Assembly: GCA_035353175.1 (NCBI GenBank)
Contig: DAOPZC010000021.1
Location: forward strand, 1 to 61,810
DNA length: 61,810 nt
Direction: 5' to 3'
From: DAOPZC01 sp035353175
GTDB lineage: Bacteria > Verrucomicrobiota > Kiritimatiellia > RFP12 > UBA1067
Below the pieces are notes generated by a model. That model made no database searches, was not told the DNA's origin, and worked only from the letters and a program-made list of their open reading frames with translations. Position numbers and translations under genes: made by a program. Shown here piece after piece: positions 45,370 through 54,533 of the stretch. How positions within the stretch are numbered: the stretch's first letter is position 1; each line of letters begins with the position of its first letter.

Positions 45370-45683
45370 CGCTTTCTCTGGTGCACGCGCAGGTGTCACC
45401 GCCACGGTGTTTGACAGTGTAACGTGTTTCAGTTGGCAAGAAAACAACATAAAGCCAGATTATCAGATTATTCAATCCTTTCGACTTCAAGGTGTTATGG
45501 TTCCTCCCCCCCTCATTGGCGTGGAGATTCAACAAAGTGCCCCCCCGATGATGTTTGAAAAAAGTTCAGGTCTGGAATCAAACGCAGGGCATAAAGCGAT
45601 GGTTTATGTTGATCACCTATTATGGATGAGAAAACGCTTCAGACAAGAAGGCGGCGAACGTGGTGTTCACGGAGGATGAGATC
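45370..45683. other. 314-bp spacer between divergent lipoprotein and surface-protein genes
   Basis: No gene was recognised. It is less GC-rich than its neighbours, as expected of a double promoter region. A TTGACA occurs at 45411-45416 but has no good -10 at the usual distance. The ribosome site GGAGGATGAG for the 45684 gene lies at its right end. Confidence 0.4.
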
Positions 45684-48600
45684 ATGAAAACGACGGTCTT
45701 CGGGTTCCTGTTCGCGGCAGTGGTCGCGGGTGTTTCGTGTCTGTCAACGCAGGCGCAGGCCGAAGTCTACGCGTGGGCCGACGGCGCGGTCGTGGACGTG
45801 GGGTGCCAGGGCGCGGGCGACAACAACCTGAACGCCAACGCGCACACGATGCGCTTCCTGGGCTCGGGCACGATCCACGGCACGTATACGCCTGCCGCGA
45901 ACAATCCCTCCTCCTGGGCGATCTGGCGCAACTATCTCATCACCAACGGCACGGTTGTGGCCGATGCGACGGACGTGAAGAAATTCCCGCCGCTCTTCCA
46001 GCGCAGCGTCATCCTCGGCGACACGGGCGCGCTCGTCATCTCGAATGCGACGTCGACGACGCTCGGCTGCACAACCGCCAACCGATATCCCGTCTACGAC
46101 GTTCCGGACATTTCGTTCGTTACCGCCGCCGGCGCGGCATACACCGGCACGGTGTATCTGAAAAGCTGCACCATCAAGGGATATCCGCAGAGCGGAATCG
46201 CGCCCGGCATTGACCGCGACCACACCATCGCGATCGCCGGGCCGGACTTCATGAACGTCTACGGCACCGCGTTCACGAACAAAACCGTCTATATCTTCGA
46301 CGACGCCTTCATCCCCGCCGGCAAGACGCTTGAGGTCGGCGCGGGCTGCGCCTGTTACCTTGCCGGCTATGCGATCGATCCCGACCTGAGCGATCTCCTC
46401 CAGACGGACAAGGACCACGAAACGCGGCCCTGGACCGCGCTCGGCGAATACGCCGCCTCGACCCATCCGATTGCGCTCGGCGGCACGCTGGCCCTCGAAT
46501 CCACCTGCGGCTGCACCTTCTCCGCCCGGGTTTCGGGAAGCGGCATGACGAGCGCGGTCAATCTCCCGTGCGACCTCACCCACACCTTCGCGGAACTCGG
46601 CGGCACGCTCAGGTTCGGCCGGACGTCGGGCACGACGGCGACGGTCGTCGTGAACGCCGTGCGTGATGGCACAAAGCTCTTCAAGGCCGCCGGCGTGACG
46701 TTCCAGCTTCCGGCCGGTCGGACGCCGGCCGAAATCCCCGTTCCGGAAGGCACGTGGTACGTTTTCGCGGACGCGGACGGCGCCTACAATTTCAGCGGGC
46801 TCGACATCGCGCAGCTGACGGCGTCCGTGACCTTGCCGGCCGACGCGACGTTCAACGAGCCCGCCAAGTTCGGCACCGTCAAAGTCGCCGCCGGCGCGGG
46901 CACGACCGTCTCCGCCCGCGTGGACACCGTCAGCACGCCGCAGTTCGTGGGCGGGGCGGGCACGCTGAGGCTCGCCGAAAACGTCTGCAACCGGGCGTTG
47001 CTCTGGATCGACCCCTCGGACGATTCGGCGTTCCGCAAGCTTGGCACGGCGATCCCGGATTACATCCGCGCGAAAGCGGCCGGCAATACGGTTCTCACCA
47101 CAACCGACAACGGCAACGATCTCGTGGAGGCGTTTGCGGACACGCGTTCGCTCCAGACAACGTACTTCCTACGCCACATGCGCCATTACAACGCCGTCAT
47201 GGCCGGCACCTTGACCGATTTTGAAAACCTGCCGGGCGTCTTCCCGTATCGCGTGAAGAACGGTCTGAACGGCCTTTCCTACTTCTCATGCGGCAACGTG
47301 GGATCGTCCCGCCGCCTCCCGACCGGCTGGGGCTCGCTCGACACGGCGAGCATGACGCCCCCCGCCGACAAGACGCTCACCGGCACGAAGTTTGTGACGA
47401 TGGTGTTCGGATCCCAGAACGGCGGCGGCAAGGCGCTCGTGGGCCTGGGTGACGGCGCGCTGGCGCGTTCCGCGTACACCAAGGATGACCCCATCGCGCA
47501 GATCGCAATCGACGCCTGGGTGGACGGCGTGAAGGTGAATCCTACGACGACGGGGCTTTCCGGCGGCTGGCAGATCATCTCGCTCGACATCACGGGACAC
47601 AACATCAACGCCTTCGGCTGGGCCAGCGACTACAATACGTGCGGCGGACAGAATTACGGCGAAATCCTCGTCTTCACGGAGACGCTCACCGACGCCGAAC
47701 GCGTGAACGTGGAGACGTCCCTCGCGAAAAAGTGGGGGCTCACGGGGCAATACCAGGGCGTCGCGGCACTCACGGAGCATCCGGCCAAGGCGTTCCTCTA
47801 CGGCGGCACCGGCAACGTTGAGATCGACGGCCACGTCCGGCTTTCGGGAACGTATTCGGGGGCACTCCAGGTGAATGCGGGCGGCACGCTCGCGGTGACC
47901 TCGAAGTACGCGCCCGAGATCCCTGCCGAGGGGCGCATCGGCTGGTTCGACCCCGACGCGGCGAACGCGCTCCACACGGACACGGAAGACGGTGCTTCGA
48001 CCGTCTACGGTTTCTGGCCGCGCGGCAAGACGGAAAGCACCATGGCAGTCGGCGACCTCTTCTTCTACGGCGTGGGTTCGCGGCGCCCGTTCGCGAAAAC
48101 ACAGGCGCGCGGGTTCGGCAGGACGCGCACGTGGATCGACTTCGAACATCCCGCAGGCCATGTGGCGTCGTCGGGCGACGGCAACACGCTCCGCTTCAAG
48201 GCATGGACGGTGAACGGTCTCGCCGATGCCGCGTTCCTGAGCAGCACTTCTGACAGGCAGCTCGACGTCCAGACGGTCGTGTTCGCGACGGACTCCCTCC
48301 GCGGCGGCGGTGATCCGCTCCGCAGGGACGTTTCCTCGGGCGGTGATTTCGGCGCGCGTGGCCGGGTGGCCAACACCGCGCCGATTTGGGTCAACGCGGG
48401 CACGGCGGTGGCCAAAGGCGCGACGCGGCTCAATGGCAAGGCGGTGGATGGCACCACGTCTGGGTACACGGGCGACGCCGAAGTGCTGTCCCTCGTGGCG
48501 ACGAACGCGGTGAAACTCGGCAACTTGGGCCGGTACGATAACACGGAGAGGGCTTCGGGGTACGCCGAAAGGATCGGCGAGGCGCTGATGTATTCCACGG

Positions 48601-49082
48601 CGCTTTCTGCCGCCCAGGTGAAGACGATCGAGGACTACCTGATGTTCAAATGGATCGGCATTGCGCCGGACGGTTTCGGCGATTTCACGGAAGCGACGTT
48701 GTCCGGCGCGGGCGACGTGGAGGCGGCCGAGTGGGACGATCTGCCGCAGCTCGCGCCGACGTTCACGGGCAAGGTCCGCCTGACGGACGGCAGTCTCGCG
48801 TTCACGATTGACCCCTTGCTCGGATCGCCGGTCACGAATCCGATCGGCGCCGATGACCTTTCGATGGCGCTTCAGGACGCGGTGGCCGTGACGGTCGATT
48901 TCGCATCCAAGCCGAACACAGGGTCGTTCAAGCTCGTTCACGGCTTCCTTGTGAATGGAAACACGGCCTTCACGCTTTCCGTGACGGGGATGACCGGCGG
49001 CTCGAAGATGAAGCTCCGCGCCGCGGCGGACGGCCTTTGGCTCGACGTCTCTAAGTCCGGCACCCTCATCATTTTTCACTAG
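45684..49082 (+). CDS. Large secreted surface protein with LamG-like and beta-strand repeats
   Basis: 1,132 residues, signal peptide ending STQAQAE. The N-terminal 370 residues are repetitive, beta-helix-like (GTIHGTYTPAANNPSSW; GALVISNATSTTLGC). Two related LamG-like units follow: one from LWIDPSDDSAF to VETSLAKKWGLTGQY, another from IGWFDPDAANALHTD to KTIEDYLMFKWIG. Each is followed by an autotransporter-like strand (GNVEIDGHVRLSGTYSG; GKVRLTDGSLAFTI). It ends KSGTLIIFH, the shared tail. The ribosome site GGAGGATGAG precedes ATG 45684. The GH42-like gene follows 31 nt later, so they form an operon. It probably coats the cell or binds glycans. Confidence 0.7.
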   Translation: MKTTVFGFLFAAVVAGVSCLSTQAQAEVYAWADGAVVDVGCQGAGDNNLNANAHTMRFLGSGTIHGTYTPAANNPSSWAIWRNYLITNGTVVADATDVKKFPPLFQRSVILGDTGALVISNATSTTLGCTTANRYPVYDVPDISFVTAAGAAYTGTVYLKSCTIKGYPQSGIAPGIDRDHTIAIAGPDFMNVYGTAFTNKTVYIFDDAFIPAGKTLEVGAGCACYLAGYAIDPDLSDLLQTDKDHETRPWTALGEYAASTHPIALGGTLALESTCGCTFSARVSGSGMTSAVNLPCDLTHTFAELGGTLRFGRTSGTTATVVVNAVRDGTKLFKAAGVTFQLPAGRTPAEIPVPEGTWYVFADADGAYNFSGLDIAQLTASVTLPADATFNEPAKFGTVKVAAGAGTTVSARVDTVSTPQFVGGAGTLRLAENVCNRALLWIDPSDDSAFRKLGTAIPDYIRAKAAGNTVLTTTDNGNDLVEAFADTRSLQTTYFLRHMRHYNAVMAGTLTDFENLPGVFPYRVKNGLNGLSYFSCGNVGSSRRLPTGWGSLDTASMTPPADKTLTGTKFVTMVFGSQNGGGKALVGLGDGALARSAYTKDDPIAQIAIDAWVDGVKVNPTTTGLSGGWQIISLDITGHNINAFGWASDYNTCGGQNYGEILVFTETLTDAERVNVETSLAKKWGLTGQYQGVAALTEHPAKAFLYGGTGNVEIDGHVRLSGTYSGALQVNAGGTLAVTSKYAPEIPAEGRIGWFDPDAANALHTDTEDGASTVYGFWPRGKTESTMAVGDLFFYGVGSRRPFAKTQARGFGRTRTWIDFEHPAGHVASSGDGNTLRFKAWTVNGLADAAFLSSTSDRQLDVQTVVFATDSLRGGGDPLRRDVSSGGDFGARGRVANTAPIWVNAGTAVAKGATRLNGKAVDGTTSGYTGDAEVLSLVATNAVKLGNLGRYDNTERASGYAERIGEALMYSTALSAAQVKTIEDYLMFKWIGIAPDGFGDFTEATLSGAGDVEAAEWDDLPQLAPTFTGKVRLTDGSLAFTIDPLLGSPVTNPIGADDLSMALQDAVAVTVDFASKPNTGSFKLVHGFLVNGNTAFTLSVTGMTGGSKMKLRAAADGLWLDVSKSGTLIIFH

Positions 49083-49113
49083 AACCGTCCCATGCGGATG
49101 TGTAGGAACCGAC

Positions 49114-51684
49114 ATGAAAAGACTCTGTGTTTTGGCGGTGGCCTCGCTTGTGTTCGCGGCCAGCGCTGAGGTGACGGTGCGCGTGAAGCCAGGGCCGGCG
49201 GGCGCGCCGCAGATCCATGTGGACGGCAAGGCGGTGCCGCCGCGGATGTTCTGGGGCTGGCGCGGACACCAGCCGATCGTCGCGGGAACGGCGTGGCAAA
49301 AGTTCGAGCTCGCCTTCACGCCGAAGTCCGCCGATCCGGGGACGATCCATTTCCGTATACCGTCCGGAAAGGACGTCGAAGTGCTCCTCCGCAACGTGCG
49401 CGTCATCGACAGGACGACCGGCGCGGACTACCTCGATCCGGCGTCGTTCTCCTCTGACGAGGCGTTCGCGAAGGCGTGGACCGTCTACGACAACGACATA
49501 ATCGGCCATGCCGGCGTCACGCAGGACGGCTGCCTCAAGATCGAAGGGTGGGCCAAGAACAAGGGTCCAAAGCCCAAGCCCCAATACCACTGCTTCACGA
49601 AGCGGACACCGTTCGCCGAAGGCCACCGGTACACGCTGAGTTTCGAGGCCAAAGCATCGCAAGAGGACATTCTCGTCTCGCCCGCCGCCTACACGTGCCA
49701 AAACGGCCACTATTCCCAGTGGCCGTTCTCGGGGCAGGATCCGTTCCCCGTGCAGGTGAAAATGGCGGCGGACGCGGGCGTCGACTTCGTCTCGTTCATG
49801 GTGCCGAAGACGATCTGGAAGGACGACACCGCGTACGACTGGGCGGAGTTGGATGACATCTGTGACGAGGTCCTCGCCGCCAACCCGAAGGCGCTGCTCA
49901 TTCCCCGCATAAAACTGGAGACCTCCGGCTGGTGGGCGAAGAAGTATCCGGACGACGTGGTCACGTACGCTGACGGAACGAAGGCGCCGGTGCCGTCCAT
50001 CGCCTGCCGCCACTACCGCGAGAAAGCCTGCCGGTTCCTCGACGCGATGATGCGCCATCTCTGCGAGAAGTACCCGGACCGTTTCGCCGGCATCCATCCG
50101 GCAGCACAGAATTCGAGCGAGTTCTTCTACTGGGACACGTGGACAAAGCCCTATTTCGGCTACGACCCCTCCACGAAGGCGGCGTTCAACGCGTGGCGCC
50201 GCCGGCATGGGCGCCCCGAGGCGGACGTGCCGACGCTCGCGGAGCGAAAATTGGATATCTTCAACTCCCCGACGCTCGCCGATCCGGTGAAGGACCGCGT
50301 GCTCGTCGACTTCCGCCTCTTTTTGCAGGAGGAGATGGCCGACTTCATCGCGGAGGTCGCCGCCACCTGCCGCAAGGCGTCCGGCGGCAAGAAGCTCGTC
50401 CTCGTTTTCTACGGCTACCAGTGGGAATTCGCGGGACACAGCCGCGGCGCAGGCACGGCGGGCCATTACGGCGTGCAGCACCTTCTTGACAAGGCCTCGA
50501 ATGACCTCGACATTCTCTGCTCGCCCATCTCCTACCAAGACCGCGCCTGGGGGCAGACGGCGCCCGCGATGAACGCCGCCGAGACGGTGATGCGGCATGG
50601 CGTCCTGTGGCTCTTCGAGGACGACTCGCGCACGTTCCGCGATCCGGACAAGGCCGCGCGCAAGCAGGAAGGCGTGTGCATGGACCTCGCGCAGACGCGG
50701 CAGGTGCTTCTGCGCAACACCGCGCAGGCGGTCATCCGCGGCTTCGGCTGCTGGTGGATGGACCTTCCCGCGTGCGGCTGGTACATGGACCCGCAGCTAT
50801 GGGAGTTGATGACGCAGCTCGAACCGTTCGACCTCGCGATGTTCGACCGCACGCAGCCGTTCACGCCGGAGGTGGCGGCGATCGTGGACGAGGAGTCCAT
50901 GATGTACCTGTCGCTCGGACGTCTCTCGCAGCAGTTCGTGGGTGCGCCGCGCGCCGCGTATGGGCGCGCCGGCGCGCCGTACGGGCAATACCTCCTTTCG
51001 GATATCCTGGAAAAGCCGCTCGACGCGAAGCTCCAGATTTTCCAGAGCGCGTGGTACATGACGCCGGAGAAGCTCACGGCGATCGAGGCGCAGCGCGCCG
51101 CGAAACCAGGTGTCACTCGCGTCTGGTGCTGGGCACCGGGCTATCTCACGCCCGGCGGGAAGGACATCGGCGGCACCGAAAAACTCACCGGTTTCAAGGC
51201 CAAGGCGCTCGCGGCCACGACCGGCGGCGCGACGGCGACGGCGCAAGGGCGGATGCGCGGGCTTCCCGAACGCCTCGCGACGGAGGCGACGAAACCGTTC
51301 GTCGACCTTTTCGGCGTGGAGGCGTCCGACGCGGAGACGTGGGCGCGCTTCGAGGACGGCACGCCCGCGATCGCCGTGCGGAAAAACGCGTTCGGCGGAA
51401 ACGAGGTTTTCCTCGGCACCCCGGCGTGTCCGCCGGAACTCGTTCGCGCGCTCGAGGATCTCGCGGGCGTCCACCGTTACGTGAAGGACGGCCACGCGGC
51501 GATCTGGGCGGCGGAAGGACGGCTCTCGGCGATGGCGGATGAACAAGGCGGCAAGGTGACGTTCGACACGGGCGCGGCGGGTCCGGTGACGGACTTATTT
51601 ACGGGCAAGAAAGTCGCGGACGGCCCGGTCTTCACGCTCGACATGGCGCCCGGCGAGACGCGTCTTTTCGCATTCGGGAAGTAA
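49114..51684 (+). CDS. Secreted GH42-like/GH-A clan glycoside hydrolase
   Basis: 856 residues, signal peptide ending FAASAEV. An N-terminal carbohydrate-binding-like sandwich spans about 20-185 (FELAFTPKSADPGTIHFRIP). A TIM barrel follows: GVDFVSFMVPKTIW, FAGIHPAAQNSSEFFYWDTW with a candidate acid/base Glu, and GVLWLFEDDSRTFRD with a second acidic cluster. The trimerisation-like domain and C-terminal sandwich are as in GH42 relatives. The substrate is not known. It follows the 45684 surface protein and is convergent with the sialic-acid genes. The 142-bp spacer to the lyase (51685-51826) shows no clear hairpin. Confidence 0.68.
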   Translation: MKRLCVLAVASLVFAASAEVTVRVKPGPAGAPQIHVDGKAVPPRMFWGWRGHQPIVAGTAWQKFELAFTPKSADPGTIHFRIPSGKDVEVLLRNVRVIDRTTGADYLDPASFSSDEAFAKAWTVYDNDIIGHAGVTQDGCLKIEGWAKNKGPKPKPQYHCFTKRTPFAEGHRYTLSFEAKASQEDILVSPAAYTCQNGHYSQWPFSGQDPFPVQVKMAADAGVDFVSFMVPKTIWKDDTAYDWAELDDICDEVLAANPKALLIPRIKLETSGWWAKKYPDDVVTYADGTKAPVPSIACRHYREKACRFLDAMMRHLCEKYPDRFAGIHPAAQNSSEFFYWDTWTKPYFGYDPSTKAAFNAWRRRHGRPEADVPTLAERKLDIFNSPTLADPVKDRVLVDFRLFLQEEMADFIAEVAATCRKASGGKKLVLVFYGYQWEFAGHSRGAGTAGHYGVQHLLDKASNDLDILCSPISYQDRAWGQTAPAMNAAETVMRHGVLWLFEDDSRTFRDPDKAARKQEGVCMDLAQTRQVLLRNTAQAVIRGFGCWWMDLPACGWYMDPQLWELMTQLEPFDLAMFDRTQPFTPEVAAIVDEESMMYLSLGRLSQQFVGAPRAAYGRAGAPYGQYLLSDILEKPLDAKLQIFQSAWYMTPEKLTAIEAQRAAKPGVTRVWCWAPGYLTPGGKDIGGTEKLTGFKAKALAATTGGATATAQGRMRGLPERLATEATKPFVDLFGVEASDAETWARFEDGTPAIAVRKNAFGGNEVFLGTPACPPELVRALEDLAGVHRYVKDGHAAIWAAEGRLSAMADEQGGKVTFDTGAAGPVTDLFTGKKVADGPVFTLDMAPGETRLFAFGK

Positions 51685-51826
51685 GCCTGCGGGGCGATGG
51701 ATTCGTCGCGGGCGAACAGTGCGTGACGAGACAGGGATGAGCCTCTTTCAGGATGAGTTTGCTGGGTGTCAGGCTTCCTCGTCGATCCGCGCGGATTTGC
51801 AGGTGGGAAGTTGAACCAATGCGGCA

Positions 51827-52765
51827 TCAAAGCGCCCAGTTCTCTTTCACGATCCCGAGCGCGGCGATCTTTATCATCAGTTCGGTCTCACGCCGCCGCG
51901 TGAGCGGTGCATAGGGTGCGCGGCACGGGCCACAGTCGATGCCCACGTACTTCATGAACACTTTGAACTCGCTCCAGTTGTCGGCGAAGGCTGCCACGAC
52001 AATATCCACGAGCCGGTTCACCTCCGCCTGGACGCGGGCGGCGGCGGCGAAATCGTTCGCGGCGGCAAACTTGCAAATCCGCACAAAATGTCCGGGGATG
52101 ATATTGTAGTTGAGCCCAATCCCTCCCGAAAACGTATCGCCCATCGCGAGCGCCGCCACGAGGAGTTCGTCGCAGCCTGCAAACCACATGGTCTCCTTGT
52201 CGAGCATCCGCCTGAGACGCTGGCAGGCGTAGAAGTTCTGCCCCGTGTACTTGATGCCCTTCACGTTCTTCAGGTCGAAAAGCCGCACGTCGCGTTCCGG
52301 TACAAGCGTGGAATTGAAAGCGTAGATGAGGAACGGCAAGTCCGTCGCCTCGCTGATTGCTTTGTAATGGCGAAGCGTCGAAGGGAAGTTCTGTCCAAAG
52401 TAGACGGGCGCCACAGAACTGATCCAGTCCACGCCCGCATCGGCGGCCGCGCACGCAAGCGTCACCGCGTCGTCCGTACGCACGGCCCCCACCTGCGCGA
52501 TGAGCTTGCAGCGGCCCCGCGCCGCCTTCACCGCCCGGCGATAAACCTGCACATGTTCCTCGTTCGTGAGGAGCATACCCTCACCCGTCGACCCCGTCAA
52601 ATAGAACCCAGCGAGCCCTTCGCGGAGGCCATAGTCAATGAGTTGGTCAATGGACTCTTCGTTGATTTTACCATCTTTCGTGAACGGCGTGAACATCGCG
52701 GCGAACGCGCCGTTCATCCCCTTGAATTCGCGCCCCGTAAGCACGGGGCCGAGACATTTCTTCAT
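51827..52765 (-). CDS. nanA: N-acetylneuraminate lyase
   Basis: 312 residues. DHDPS-type barrel that splits sialic acid into N-acetylmannosamine and pyruvate in the cytoplasm. Motifs: AAMFTPF at the start, GSTGEGMLLT (carboxylate binding, about 58-67), the Tyr of LIYAFNS (about 148) and the Schiff-base Lys in VKGIKYTG (about 172). The alternative family roles (dihydrodipicolinate synthase, KDG aldolase) are less likely because the neighbour is a sialidase. ATG 52765 has AAAGGA 11 nt upstream; a second ATG at 52717 lies nearer the barrel. It starts 20 nt after the sialidase stop, in one operon. Confidence 0.85.
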   Translation of the reverse strand: MKKCLGPVLTGREFKGMNGAFAAMFTPFTKDGKINEESIDQLIDYGLREGLAGFYLTGSTGEGMLLTNEEHVQVYRRAVKAARGRCKLIAQVGAVRTDDAVTLACAAADAGVDWISSVAPVYFGQNFPSTLRHYKAISEATDLPFLIYAFNSTLVPERDVRLFDLKNVKGIKYTGQNFYACQRLRRMLDKETMWFAGCDELLVAALAMGDTFSGGIGLNYNIIPGHFVRICKFAAANDFAAAARVQAEVNRLVDIVVAAFADNWSEFKVFMKYVGIDCGPCRAPYAPLTRRRETELMIKIAALGIVKENWAL

Positions 52766-52785
52766 TAAACAAATGTTCCTTTGCT

Positions 52786-54474
52786 TTATTTCTTCACGCG
52801 CCACTTCGTGGCTTTCAGGACGGGACGGACGCCCGGCTTGGGGCACTGGTAATAGACTGTCACAATGTCGCCGTTCGGCAAGACGGTCGAGGCGGGATAG
52901 CCGAGATCACCATTAAAGGAGGCCGAAAGCTGGATTTCGTTCGCCACGTCCCACGTCTGGCCGTTGTCGTCCGAGATGGCGGCAAACTCGCCGAAACCGA
53001 TCGGCTGCGTCACGCGGCGGCCATACACGCAGACAAGTTTACCGTCGGCGAGCCGCACCAGGTGAGGCGGCAAACCCACCATGCCCGTCTTGGTCATCGG
53101 CGTCCACGTTTTTCCTCCGTCCTCTGAAACAGTCTGCCGCAGGCAGTTGTCCTTGCCATGGTAGCGCACGAGTCCCACGAGTTTGCCATCCGGCAACTCG
53201 ATCGCATAGGGCTCGTGGAACATGTGCGGGACAGCGTTCTCGCCATTCGTATCGGCGATCTCCTGACAGAGGCACTGCCACGAAGCGCCCAGATCACGCG
53301 ACTTCCACACGGAGATGATCGTGTGTCCCTGCTCGGTGGTGCCAAGCCGCGCGTGGGTAAAACTACGGCCGATCTGAAGAAGCGAGCCGTCCTTCAGCAG
53401 AATCGGTCCATGCGGCGTGTGGCTCAGACCCGTCATCTTCATCGGTTTCGACCACGTACGGCCGTTGTCTTTCGACAGCACGCGGAAGTAGCCGAGAGCG
53501 TCTTTGCGGACCTCGTCCGAAATTTTTTCGTCGTGACGCCGCCACCCGTATTTCGGATTCTCAACCGGCCAGTTCGTCTTGAGGAGCCGCTCATCGCGGT
53601 AGGCGAGCGACGTGAAGTAGGTGACGATGATCGTCCCGTCCGGCATCTGGACGATGCCCGCGTCGCGGTCGTCGATCGGGCCGTTGGCAATCGTCTGCGG
53701 CTGCGTCCATGTTTCACCGTCATCGGATGAACGGACGAACTGGACCTTCCCCCACGGACAGATGTGCTGTTCGCGGTCGCCCGAGAAGACGGCCAGGAGC
53801 TCGCCATTCGCGAGACGCGCGATGGTCGGCCAGCCGATATAGCGGTCCTTCTCCTCGCAGATCGTCCGTTCCCAAATGATGTCGGCCCGTGCCTGATGAA
53901 CGGGCGCCACCATCCGCATCGGCGCCGGGCCGCCCGGCGGCAACACCACATCGGACAACGGCTCAAGCCGGACGAGCGGCAGACGCCCGCAGAACTTGTA
54001 CCCACCCATCGAACCGAGTTTGAGCGGATCCGTATTCGATCCAAATGTGAATGTGCCCATATACGGGTAGCTCCCCGTCTCCACGCCGTCCAGAAACAGA
54101 CGGACAACTTTCGGCGTCACATAGACTTCCAGCGTGTACAGGCGACCGGACTGAATGTCGAGTGGACACAGCTGGTACTGGGGTTCGATTCCCTTGATGT
54201 CCACAAGGAGCCATCCGTCCTTCCGCACCATCACACAGTAGCCGTCCAGGAAGTCTCGTCCCTTGCAAAAGAGATTCGCATGGTTCGCGCGCGCATCGAT
54301 CTTCTCGCGCTCACACGCAAACTGGACCGTCGCCTTGAAGCCGCCCTGAAAGCGCAACGCCGGCTCATCTGGAATGACGCGCTGACACGTCTCACCGTCG
54401 GCAAAACGCCACTCGAATGCCGCAGAGCAGGACACCGCGGCCACCAATAGAACACACGTGATGAAGTGTTTCAT
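52786..54474 (-). CDS. Secreted GH33 exo-alpha-sialidase with N-terminal LamG domain
   Basis: 562 residues with signal peptide (ending SCSAA). A LamG-like lectin domain spans about 20-175, then a six-bladed propeller with five Asp-boxes: SDDGETW (250), SKDNGRTW (334), SRDLGASW (392), SEDGGKTW (450) and SDDNGQTW (501). Arg, Asp and Glu in DRDAGIVQMPDG and HEPYAIELPDG fit the sialidase active site. It would free terminal sialic acids from mucin or other glycoproteins outside the cell. It precedes the lyase gene by 20 bp and follows the LamG protein by 59 bp. Other BNR-propeller hydrolases cannot be fully excluded, but the lyase supports this call. Confidence 0.85.
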   Translation of the reverse strand: MKHFITCVLLVAAVSCSAAFEWRFADGETCQRVIPDEPALRFQGGFKATVQFACEREKIDARANHANLFCKGRDFLDGYCVMVRKDGWLLVDIKGIEPQYQLCPLDIQSGRLYTLEVYVTPKVVRLFLDGVETGSYPYMGTFTFGSNTDPLKLGSMGGYKFCGRLPLVRLEPLSDVVLPPGGPAPMRMVAPVHQARADIIWERTICEEKDRYIGWPTIARLANGELLAVFSGDREQHICPWGKVQFVRSSDDGETWTQPQTIANGPIDDRDAGIVQMPDGTIIVTYFTSLAYRDERLLKTNWPVENPKYGWRRHDEKISDEVRKDALGYFRVLSKDNGRTWSKPMKMTGLSHTPHGPILLKDGSLLQIGRSFTHARLGTTEQGHTIISVWKSRDLGASWQCLCQEIADTNGENAVPHMFHEPYAIELPDGKLVGLVRYHGKDNCLRQTVSEDGGKTWTPMTKTGMVGLPPHLVRLADGKLVCVYGRRVTQPIGFGEFAAISDDNGQTWDVANEIQLSASFNGDLGYPASTVLPNGDIVTVYYQCPKPGVRPVLKATKWRVKK

Positions 54475-54533
54475 TTTTCGTTTCTCTTTCCACGACGACG
54501 GTCAGGGACAGCCCCCCCCCCTGCCCGATCAAC

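Noticed and set aside
45411..45416. TTGACA as promoter for the surface-protein gene at 45684
   Set aside because: No matching -10 at 16-18 bp, and it is more than 260 bp from the start codon.
47286..49406. A 706-codon open frame on the minus strand
   Set aside because: It is antisense to the surface protein at 45684 and the start of the next hydrolase, both with good ribosome sites and signal peptides.
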